Origin: Desulfobacteraceae bacterium
Lineage (GTDB): Bacteria > Desulfobacterota > Desulfobacteria > Desulfobacterales > SURF-15
Assembly (NCBI GenBank): GCA_003599475.1
Contig: QZKK01000203.1
Span: forward strand, 1 to 12,438
Length of the DNA stretch: 12,438 nt
Direction: 5' to 3'
Part shown: positions 6,669 to 12,438 of the stretch, one piece after another
Layout: the number at the start of each line of letters is the position of its first letter
How positions within the stretch are numbered: the stretch's first letter is position 1
The notes under the pieces: generated by a model
Seen by the model: the letters and a program-made list of their open reading frames with translations, nothing else
Database searches by the model: none
What the model was told of the DNA's origin: nothing
Position numbers and translations under genes: made by a program

Positions 6669-7322
6669 TTATGGAGGGAGAATATATCCCATGGAAATGG
6701 CGTACTTGACAAGTTGAGCAATATGTTTCATGTCGAGTTTGGTGCGGATGTTGAAATGATGTCGTTGGGCCGTGCGTAAGCTGATGAAAAGCGTCTGAGC
6801 GATTTGGCGGTCGGTCTTTCCTTCAGCAATCAGCATTAATATCTGACGCTCCCGATGTGAAAGAGGATCCTGGCTGCCGCTATGGTGTCCTTTGTAAATA
6901 TCAATGATTTCGGTTGGATACTCCGCAACAACGCTCTTGGATACGTAGGTTCTTCCTTTGCGAACCGTTCCGATGGCCTCGATAAGGTCCTTACTGGAAT
7001 CTTTTTTGAGCAAATAACCGTTCGCCCCCGAGTGTAAAGCTAGGGATAAAAGCTCCCGACTGACATATTCACTCAAAAATATCACTTGTAACCCGTGGTG
7101 ATAGGCTTTGATATCACAGACCGCTTCAATGCCGCGCATTCCGGGCAATATGATATCGAGAATGATCATGTCCGGCATGTTTTTTTTTGTCAGTTCGATC
7201 AACGCCAGCCCATCGGTTGCCTCTCCGATTACCGCCAGCCCTTCAGTGGTGTTGATTATGTTGCGGATGCCTTCGCGTACCATCGTGTAACTGTCTGCTA
7301 GAATAATCCCGTACGGTTTCAT
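6669..7322 (-). CDS. NarL/LuxR-type response regulator (intact phospho-acceptor)
   Basis: Two-domain DNA-binding regulator of about 217 aa. The receiver has Asp56 (MIILDIILPGMRG), Ser84 and Lys106; the acidic pocket is Asp10 followed by Ser11 instead of a second acidic residue. The C-terminal LuxR helix-turn-helix is at about 145-210 (LSHRERQILMLIAEGKTDRQ, LRTAQRHHFNIRTKL). It is clearly paralogous to the protein at 5444-6145 along its whole length, and the two genes are on the same strand separated by about 520 bp, so a tandem duplication is likely. The start at ATG 7322 is strongly supported by AGGAGGTG upstream; the 38-codon in-frame extension upstream is not expected to be translated. No cognate kinase gene is adjacent; the soluble kinase at 4411-5205 could serve it but is better matched to the NtrC-like regulator. 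Confidence 0.9.
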   Translation of the reverse strand: MKPYGIILADSYTMVREGIRNIINTTEGLAVIGEATDGLALIELTKKNMPDMIILDIILPGMRGIEAVCDIKAYHHGLQVIFLSEYVSRELLSLALHSGANGYLLKKDSSKDLIEAIGTVRKGRTYVSKSVVAEYPTEIIDIYKGHHSGSQDPLSHRERQILMLIAEGKTDRQIAQTLFISLRTAQRHHFNIRTKLDMKHIAQLVKYAISMGYILPP

Positions 7323-7400
7323 AGTTACACCTCCTGTCGAAGACGAGCGCATCGTCGGCACCGTAGAAGGTTGCTGAATAATTCGGATGTTTACTCTAAA

Positions 7401-7430
7401 TTTGTACCTCTCGCATAATATTTTGTACCC
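7401..7430. promoter_or_regulatory. Repeated TTTGTACC motifs upstream of the LuxR-type regulator
   Basis: TTTGTACC occurs at 7401-7408 and again inside AATATTTTGTACCC at 7417-7430. The same 14 bases are repeated exactly at 7602-7615, and GGGTAC recurs at 7438-7443. They lie 80-110 bp before the regulator's start codon. Recurrence of one motif at this position suggests an operator, perhaps for autoregulation. No known consensus was recognised. Confidence 0.45.
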
Positions 7431-7476
7431 ATTCACCGGGTACGGGAGACAATTGAGAACAAATCATTTTGTTGAT

Positions 7477-7580
7477 GAACTCGTAAAAAGTCCCAAGACA
7501 CGTCACTCCGTCCCCGCGCATCGAGTGCAAGATAAACTGCAGCCGGAGTCCAGAACGGCCTTCGCCGGAATGACGATATA
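7477..7580. repeat. Palindromic MITE-like intergenic repeat
   Basis: The stretch begins with GATGAACTCGTAAAAAGTC and contains CGTCACTCCG at 7501-7510. CGGAATGACG at 7566-7575 is its complement with one mismatch. Sequences with AACTCGTAAAAAGTC and CCGGAATGACG cores are familiar as dispersed non-coding repeats in deltaproteobacterial genomes. No open frame is present. It is flanked by the exact 14-base direct repeats at 7417-7430 and 7602-7615. Family membership is from memory and was not searched. Confidence 0.55.
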
Positions 7581-7601
7581 AGCGTCGAAGCGAACAGTTA
7601 C

Positions 7602-7615
7602 AATATTTTGTACCC
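7602..7615. repeat. Second exact copy of AATATTTTGTACCC
   Basis: Identical to 7417-7430 over 14 bases and in the same orientation, 185 bp apart, on the other side of the palindromic repeat. This is either a duplicated regulatory site or a duplication linked with the insertion of the element between them. Confidence 0.65.
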
Positions 7616-7642
7616 GAGCTTGTTCAGGAAAAGGAAAAGTTG

Positions 7643-7689
7643 ATTTTAATACACTTATTTCGATGAAGGTATAATACAGGTATTAAAAT
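7643..7689. promoter_or_regulatory. Perfect 10-base inverted repeat around a TATAAT box
   Basis: ATTTTAATAC at 7643-7652 and GTATTAAAAT at 7680-7689 are exact complements, separated by 27 bases that contain TATAAT at 7670-7675. No acceptable -35 was found 16-18 bases before this -10 on the plus strand. On the minus strand TTGTCA with TATTAT has a 15-base spacer, which is short. It may be an operator-controlled promoter for either direction or a structured non-coding element. No gene follows on the plus strand. Confidence 0.35.
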
Positions 7690-7739
7690 TCTGACAATCA
7701 GGAGCTTCCTGAATTCTTATAGGGAATACTCTGAATTTT

Positions 7740-7790
7740 TTCTAAGATATTTCTTAGAAGAGTCTATCCTGAAAACTAAAGATCGATCTT
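7740..7790. other. Two further dyads downstream of purA
   Basis: TTCTAAGA and TCTTAGAA (7740-7747, 7752-7759) form a perfect 8-base stem with a 4-base loop, and AAGATCGATCTT at 7779-7790 is a perfect 12-base palindrome. They are 50-100 bp past the purA stop codon. The first stem is followed on the minus strand by an A-run, not a T-run, so it is not a standard rho-independent terminator for purA. Confidence 0.4.
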
Positions 7791-7839
7791 CTGCGGTGTG
7801 GAGGAATGCTCCGATGCCCATCAGAAATATTCTTGTTCA

Positions 7840-9230
<1,391 letters not shown>

Positions 9231-9257
9231 CACTTATGAGTTTCTGATTCGATCAAA

Positions 9258-9271
9258 TGCCGAAAGCGGCA
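9258..9271 (-). terminator. Small GC hairpin after tadA, weak terminator candidate
   Basis: TGCCG and CGGCA form a perfect 5-base stem with a 4-base loop, 35 bp beyond the tadA stop codon. On the minus strand it is followed by only TTTG, so termination would be weak. Confidence 0.3.
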
Positions 9272-9305
9272 CGACTGGGCTTACAGGTTCTAAAAAATTA
9301 CGATA

Positions 9306-9767
9306 TCACCCCGCTCTGAGCTTCTTGAAAAAAGCCAACATCAGCGCTTTGCATTCTTCCTCGCACACGCCTCCGAGAATCTCCACGGAATGATTCAATC
9401 GTGAATCGGCCGCAAGATTGTAGAGTGAGCCGGCAGCCCCCCACTTCAAATCAGGGGCACCGAAGACCACCTTCCATATTCTTGCATGCACGGCAGCGCC
9501 CATGCACATGACACAGGGTTCAACGGTAACATACAGCGTCGTGTTTAACAACCGATAGTTCCCAATCCGTTCGGCCGAACGTCTCATGACCAGAATCTCG
9601 GCGTGCGCCGTTGGATCGTTTCGAAGAATCACTTCGTTGTGAGCTGCGGCCAAGACTTCGCCGGAACCGGAAACCAGTACCGCCCCGACCGGGACTTCCC
9701 CGATATCTCCCGCCTTTCTGGCCTCACCGAGTGCTGCTTGCATCCATTGGGCATCATCCGGATTCAT
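9306..9767 (-). CDS. tadA: tRNA-specific adenosine deaminase
   Basis: Zinc enzyme that converts adenosine 34 to inosine in the anticodon of tRNA-Arg(ACG). Length about 153 aa from the ATG at 9767, normal for TadA. Zinc and catalytic residues are visible as HAE (His55 and Glu57, PTAHAEILVMR) and the PCVMC pair (Cys85, Cys88; TVEPCVMCMGA). The N-terminal part WMQAALGEARKAGDIGEVPV and the asparagine in AAAHNEVI are typical. The frame is open further to a TTG at 9803, but the ATG gives the usual family start and neither has a strong binding site. The gene for its substrate, tRNA-Arg(ACG), is divergent only about 80 bp away. Downstream is purA. Confidence 0.95.
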   Translation of the reverse strand: MNPDDAQWMQAALGEARKAGDIGEVPVGAVLVSGSGEVLAAAHNEVILRNDPTAHAEILVMRRSAERIGNYRLLNTTLYVTVEPCVMCMGAAVHARIWKVVFGAPDLKWGAAGSLYNLAADSRLNHSVEILGGVCEEECKALMLAFFKKLRAG

Positions 9768-9810
9768 ACCCGGAGAATTACGCGGATTCTTCCCTTTGAT
9801 CAATAAATAA

Positions 9811-9839
9811 TTGACATCACCGCCCGTATCCCGTAATTT
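9811..9839 (+). promoter_or_regulatory. Probable promoter of tRNA-Arg
   Basis: A perfect -35 TTGACA at 9811-9816 is followed, after 17 bases, by a weaker -10 TAATTT at 9834-9839, placing transcription start about 5 bases before the mature tRNA at 9851. Confidence 0.5.
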
Positions 9840-9850
9840 ATATCTTTCAT

Positions 9851-9928
9851 GCGCCCGTAGCTCAGCCCGGATAGAGCGCCGGACTACGAATCCGTCGGCC
9901 GCGTGTTCAAATCACGCCGGGCGCACCA
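9851..9928 (+). tRNA. tRNA-Arg (anticodon ACG), CCA encoded
   Basis: Folds as a full cloverleaf: acceptor GCGCCCG with CGGGCGC, D-stem GCTC/GAGC, anticodon loop CTACGAA with anticodon ACG, variable loop of five bases, T-stem GCGTG/CACGC with loop TTCAAAT, discriminator A and genomic CCA. The T-loop has A where TTCGAAT is most common. The outermost anticodon-stem pair (27-43) is a C-T mismatch, though the other four pairs are sound. Its wobble adenosine is the substrate of TadA, encoded next door. The 3' end faces an integrase remnant, so it is probably an attachment site of an old element. Confidence 0.95.
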
Positions 9929-9953
9929 TCGAAATAGAGGGGAAATTGGGAGG

Positions 9954-10103
9954 TTATCCATTGTTGGGTGACCTTTCTTTTTGCCCAAAATCATGGATTG
10001 TGCCCGTAGGTGTGCCCATTTGGCTTTCAAGGTAGGCTTGCTGCTTCTGTGCAGCAAGTTTGAGGTCGGTATCACTCACGAAGTGGTCGGGAAATGAAGA
10101 CAT
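9954..10103 (-). pseudogene. C-terminal remnant of a tyrosine-type phage integrase
   Basis: The frame ending at the TAA at 9954 reads HFVSDTDLKLAAQKQQAYLE followed by SQMGTPTGTIHDFGQKE. This matches the tail that follows the catalytic tyrosine in tyrosine recombinases of integrative elements. Only about 40 residues look like integrase; the catalytic R, H, R and Y region is missing. The frame stays open upstream to about 10215, but those residues (for example LPRETIWVPATGGG) are not recognisable. The reading points towards the 3' end of tRNA-Arg 25 bp away, the usual arrangement for an element inserted in a tRNA gene. It could be a short translated ORF (49 aa from ATG 10103), but it cannot be a working recombinase. 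Confidence 0.6.
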
Positions 10104-10160
10104 TCGGCCCACATGGTTTCCGCCTCCTGTAGCGGGTACCCAGATTGTTTCCCGGGGAAG

Positions 10161-10182
10161 GCGGTTCAGGAAAACCGCTTTT
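10161..10182 (+). other. Hairpin with short T-run
   Basis: GCGGTT and AACCGC form a 6-base stem with a 6-base loop followed by TTTT on the plus strand. It lies between the integrase remnant and brnA. It looks like a weak plus-strand terminator, but the only plus-strand gene upstream is the tRNA, 230 bp away. Confidence 0.25.
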
Positions 10183-10232
10183 CGGCCGGCCGGACCTATC
10201 CCCGTGGAATTGTGGTTATCACCGCGGATCTA

Positions 10233-10487
10233 TCAACGATCTTGCACCTCTTCCATGTAAGTTCTTAAAATAGCGTTGATTTTGGTCTGATAGCCTTTTC
10301 CTTGCGACTTGAGCCATTCCAGGACATCGCTATCGACCCGGATCGTAATCAATGTTTTTCCTTCAGGCATCCTCAGCTTGGCGTTCTTGAAAAAATGATC
10401 GTCCAGTGGGGCTATATCCGAGGTATCGATCTCCTCGTCCTGCATCGCACGGACTTTATCCCAGTCCGTCAATGATTTTGTGTTCAT
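10233..10487 (-). CDS. brnA: BrnA-family antitoxin
   Basis: Type II antitoxin and DNA-binding autorepressor of the BrnT/BrnA system. About 84 aa from ATG 10487, with the family hallmarks: acidic N-terminal SLTDWDKVRAMQDEEIDTSD, then LRMPEGKTLITIRVDSDVLE and WLKSQGKGYQTKINAILRTY, the ribbon-helix-helix part that binds the operator. It normally wraps BrnT toxin and represses its own promoter. The start at 10487 has AAAGGAA a few bases upstream; an in-frame ATG at 10502 would give five more residues. It overlaps the end of the internally deleted brnT frame by 32 bases, the normal toxin-antitoxin coupling. With the toxin destroyed it is an orphan antitoxin, still apparently intact. Confidence 0.9.
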   Translation of the reverse strand: MNTKSLTDWDKVRAMQDEEIDTSDIAPLDDHFFKNAKLRMPEGKTLITIRVDSDVLEWLKSQGKGYQTKINAILRTYMEEVQDR

Positions 10488-10560
10488 AGTATTTCCTTTC
10501 ATGCTTTAAGGCCTTTCTTAAATTCATTTGCCGCTTGTCTTCGTCCCATTCGAATCTCAT
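10456..10560 (-). pseudogene. brnT: brnT toxin with in-frame internal deletion
   Basis: The frame from ATG 10560 to TAA 10456 encodes only 34 residues. It begins MRFEWDEDKRQMNLRK, the characteristic BrnT N-terminus (MKFEWDEDK...NLRKH), and runs directly into ALKHERKYYEH, the typical BrnT C-terminus (as in ISARKATKxERxxYE). A complete BrnT has about 90 aa, so roughly 55-60 residues, including most of the RNase fold, are missing while the frame is kept. Both broken halves carry Arg-Lys at the junction (NLRK and the expected ARKA), so deletion between short direct repeats such as AAGAAAG is likely. It is not expected to be a ribonuclease; a leftover peptide that still binds BrnA is possible. Confidence 0.75.
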
Positions 10561-10566
10561 AGCATC

Positions 10567-10595
10567 AATATATTTACATTTTGTAAATACGTCAA
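10567..10595 (-). promoter_or_regulatory. brnTA promoter with overlapping operator
   Basis: On the minus strand TTGACG (10590-10595) and TATATT (10567-10572) are 17 bases apart, a near-consensus sigma-70 promoter. The spacer is covered by a perfect inverted repeat at 10571-10589, TATTTACA and TGTAAATA with three bases between. This is a fitting site for BrnA autorepression. The predicted transcription start coincides with the brnT ATG at 10560, with no binding site upstream, so the transcript is probably leaderless. Confidence 0.7.
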
Positions 10596-10629
10596 TCGGT
10601 TTTTTGGTAGAGCTCAACCTCTTTTTCGG

Positions 10630-10661
10630 CGCAAACCGCTTGACGCTCGCTCGGCTTTGCG
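10630..10661. other. Inverted repeat at the edge of the truncated reductase
   Basis: CGCAAACCG and CGGCTTTGCG pair with one bulge around a 13-base GC-rich loop. It lies just beyond the broken end of the aldo/keto reductase, where a rearrangement junction must be. It could be a recombination relic or an element end. No long T-run makes it a terminator. Confidence 0.3.
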
Positions 10662-10672
10662 GAGTGTCCTAT

Positions 10673-11164
10673 TCACACTTCAGCAAAGATTTCAGGATCA
10701 TGGTGCCCTGTGACCCCTATGCGGCGGACCTTCCCAGCGGTCTTGGCTTCGACGAAAGCTTCGAGCGCTCCTCCCGGCCCGGAAATCCGCCTGAGGTCCT
10801 GCTCGGTCCGCACATCGTGAATCTGCCAGAGATCGAGTACGTCCGTCTGCAGCCGCTCCAGCGTTTCATCGAGCTCCTGCAGCGCTCCTTTCCGATCTCT
10901 ATCGGCCGATTTGCTGGTTTGAAAGATGCGCTTCCGCTCGGCCGGACTCTTGCCCCACACGGATCCTAAATAGCGTTCGCTATCGCTGTACACCCGAGCG
11001 GAATCGAAGTAGGTAATCCCCTGATCCAGCGCTTCCTGAATCACCCCGCGTGCCGCATCTTCGTACCCATGGGTTCTCAGGATTCCTTCCCCTCCAAGCC
11101 CCACACAGGTGACCCGCTTTCCATTGGTTCCGAATCTTTTTTCATGCACAGAATTTTCAGGCAT
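10673..11164 (-). pseudogene. Aldo/keto reductase, 3'-truncated
   Basis: The NADPH-dependent aldo/keto reductase barrel begins normally and breaks off after 163 aa, while the family has about 280-380. The N-terminal beta strand (VTCVGLGGEG) and all four catalytic residues are present: Asp54 and Tyr59 (YFDSARVYSDSE), Lys85 (QTSKSAD) and His116 (DLWQIHDV). The sequence stops at GVTGHHDPEIFAEV followed by TGA, in the middle of the barrel, so the second half with the NADP-binding loops is missing. No continuation in another frame follows; the next 100 bases lead into the brnTA promoter, so this is a deletion, not a frameshift. The start has GAGGAGAA six bases upstream. The product is probably not functional. 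Confidence 0.8.
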
Positions 11165-11186
11165 CTTCTTTTCTCCTCTTCCTCAT

Positions 11187-11226
11187 CATCGAATCAGACG
11201 ATGGAGAATCAAAATACATCGAATCA
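11187..11226. repeat. Direct repeat CATCGAATCA, two copies 30 bp apart
   Basis: Exact 10-base copies at 11187-11196 and 11217-11226, about three helix turns apart, sit 25-60 bp before the start codon of the aldo/keto reductase. The spacing suits a regulator bound on one face of the DNA. No factor was recognised. Confidence 0.45.
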
Positions 11227-11603
11227 TGTAAAATCGACGGTAGGAAACATGTAAGACTGTGAGGGCTTCAAGGGGCGAAATCCGGGGGCAGCTCTGCAGA
11301 TGCGCAAATTCACCGCCCAAAAAACAGCGGGCCGGATCGAAGACTGAAGGGGGAGGATAGGGAGTTACCCTATCATTCAATTTGATTCGGGTAACCGCGT
11401 TTTGAGCATCTCCCGGAAAGCCGGAATCTCTTGTCGATTTTATCTGTTGATTTTATCTTGACAGCGAGAACTGCTTTTGCTACCGGTCGCTTGTCCTCGG
11501 TTGCAAGGGAATGTCCTGCGAATGACGGCCTGGGCGGTCGAATACGGTCCTCTTCTCGCAGGGCATCTCCATACTCGCTTACGTTTGATTCGGGAGAACA
11601 GTC
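11227..11603. other. Intergenic region between divergent genes
   Basis: No convincing gene. A 13-base near-perfect tandem repeat (GTCGATTTTATCT and GTTGATTTTATCT) fills 11433-11458. It is directly followed by TTGACA at 11458-11463, a good -35 for the metallophosphoesterase, but the matching -10 position 17 bases on (TACCGG) is poor. CCCGGAAAGCCGG near 11412 looks like a relic of a palindromic repeat. The open frame at 11373-11645 on the minus strand overlaps the start of the phosphoesterase and was not accepted. Confidence 0.35.
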
Positions 11604-12438
11604 ATGCCGAGTTCCTTTTCCATCGGAATCCTCTCCGACACCCACTTCCGCGTCCGCTCCTCCGATCGGCAGGCTGCATACGCCTCAGACGCCCTCCAGA
11701 ACGAACGCAACCTGAGGGTCGCAGCACTCCTGAGGGCGCGAAACCCGGCTCTCGTCATCCATATGGGAGACATGACTCATCCGCTTCCCCGGGTTCCGGG
11801 ATTTGCGGAGGCAACAGGGGTGGCGAAGGAGACTCTGGCCGGGTTTGAGCTCTACGTCGCCCCGGGTAACCACGACGTCGGTGACAAAATCGACTCCCGC
11901 GCCACTGCTCCCAGGGTGGAGGACGGCTCCGAAGCGGCTTTCACCGAAGCGTGGGGGCCGGCTTGGCGCTCCATTGATCGCCATGGCTGTCACTTCGTTT
12001 TGATAGACGGCTGCGTGCTCGGTTCTGGGCTAGAACGGGAACTGCGGCAGTGGGAATGGCTGGAGGGCGATCTCGCCGGTAAGCGGCGGATCTTCGTTTT
12101 CCTCCATTACCCGCCTTTCATCCTAAAGCCCGATGAGCCGTCTCATTACGACAACATCGCCGAGCCGGCCCGTTCGCGGCTTCTCGAGCTCTTGGCTCGC
12201 CACCCCGTGGAAGCCATCTTCGCCGGGCACGTTCACCATTACTTCCACAACCGGTGGCACGGGATGGAGATCTACTGCCTCCCCGCGGTGGCCTTCACGC
12301 GGCCCGAGTACTCCGAAATGTTTCCGGTGGGTCCGGCGGAAGAAAACGGCCGGAACGATTCGGCCAAGCTCGGGTTCACCTTGCTGCATATCGAGGCGAA
12401 AGGTCATCGGGTCGAGGTGGTCCGCCTCACCCAGGAAC
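11604..12438 (+). CDS. Calcineurin-like metallophosphoesterase (C-terminus outside window)
   Basis: Binuclear-metal phosphoesterase of unknown substrate; 278 codons are visible and the frame runs off the right edge without a stop. All metal-binding blocks of the family occur in order: D-x-H at residues 12-14 (LSDTH), GD at 55-56 (HMGDM), GNHD at 88-91 (APGNHDVG), the isolated His at 168 (FLHYPPF) and GHVHH at 208-212. The start at ATG 11604 has GGGAG seven bases upstream and an in-frame stop at 11586. There is no signal peptide, so the enzyme is probably cytoplasmic. Codon use is GC-rich, like the neighbouring reductase and unlike the exopolysaccharide region. Members of this family include phosphodiesterases and Icc-like enzymes, but the substrate cannot be read from the sequence. 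Confidence 0.9.
   Translation, partial: MPSSFSIGILSDTHFRVRSSDRQAAYASDALQNERNLRVAALLRARNPALVIHMGDMTHPLPRVPGFAEATGVAKETLAGFELYVAPGNHDVGDKIDSRATAPRVEDGSEAAFTEAWGPAWRSIDRHGCHFVLIDGCVLGSGLERELRQWEWLEGDLAGKRRIFVFLHYPPFILKPDEPSHYDNIAEPARSRLLELLARHPVEAIFAGHVHHYFHNRWHGMEIYCLPAVAFTRPEYSEMFPVGPAEENGRNDSAKLGFTLLHIEAKGHRVEVVRLTQE

Noticed and set aside
7740..7759. Stem TTCTAAGA/TCTTAGAA as the purA terminator
   Set aside because: The stem is AT-rich and is followed by an A-run, not a T-run, in the direction of purA transcription.
9884..10075. Minus-strand frame reading RWCARRDLNTRPTDS
   Set aside because: This is the well-known false peptide from antisense translation of a tRNA gene; the integrase tail lies in a different frame.
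11373..11645. 90-codon minus-strand open frame upstream of the phosphoesterase
   Set aside because: It overlaps the clearly real phosphoesterase start, has no convincing family signature and includes repeat-like sequence.

Overview
The window looks like chromosomal DNA of a Deltaproteobacterium-type organism (Desulfobacterota or relatives). This is inferred from the gene styles, a sigma-54/NtrC-type regulatory circuit beside exopolysaccharide genes, LuxR-type regulators, and several low-complexity intergenic repeats of the kind common in that group. No gene gives a species name. The first six bases are a HindIII site, which may be chance or a clone end.

Layout. (1) Positions 1-2515, all minus strand, are an exopolysaccharide operon. 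In transcription order it has a membrane polyprenyl-phosphate sugar transferase, a Wza/GumB-like outer-membrane export lipoprotein, and the first codons of a third gene cut by the window edge. (2) Positions 2516-3044 are a regulatory intergenic region with a perfect -24/-12 sigma-54 promoter (2629-2643) facing the transferase. About 250-380 bp further upstream is a cluster of dyads of form TGTATC-N5-GATACA, and an A/T-tract lies between. (3) Positions 3045-5205 hold a soluble histidine kinase and, overlapping it, an NtrC-class sigma-54 activator, the obvious candidate to bind those dyads. (4) Positions 5444-7322 hold two paralogous NarL/LuxR-type response regulators; the downstream one has Asn instead of the phospho-acceptor Asp. 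Their intergenic spaces are full of palindromes and repeated motifs. (5) Positions 7840-9767 hold housekeeping genes purA and tadA on the minus strand. (6) Positions 9851-10672 hold tRNA-Arg(ACG) followed by what looks like an eroded integrated element: the C-terminal scrap of a tyrosine integrase, an intact BrnA antitoxin, and a BrnT toxin reduced to 34 codons by an apparent in-frame internal deletion behind a still excellent promoter and operator. (7) Positions 10673-12438 are visibly GC-richer. They hold a 3'-truncated aldo/keto reductase (minus) and, divergently, a metallophosphoesterase running off the right edge.

How it fits together. The kinase and NtrC-like regulator probably switch on the exopolysaccharide operon through sigma-54, with the LuxR-type pair adding control of unknown target. 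The most noteworthy items are this complete two-component / enhancer / sigma-54 arrangement, the Asp-to-Asn receiver beside its intact paralogue, and the internally deleted toxin with its surviving antitoxin. I do not see a wholly unknown defence or mobile system here.
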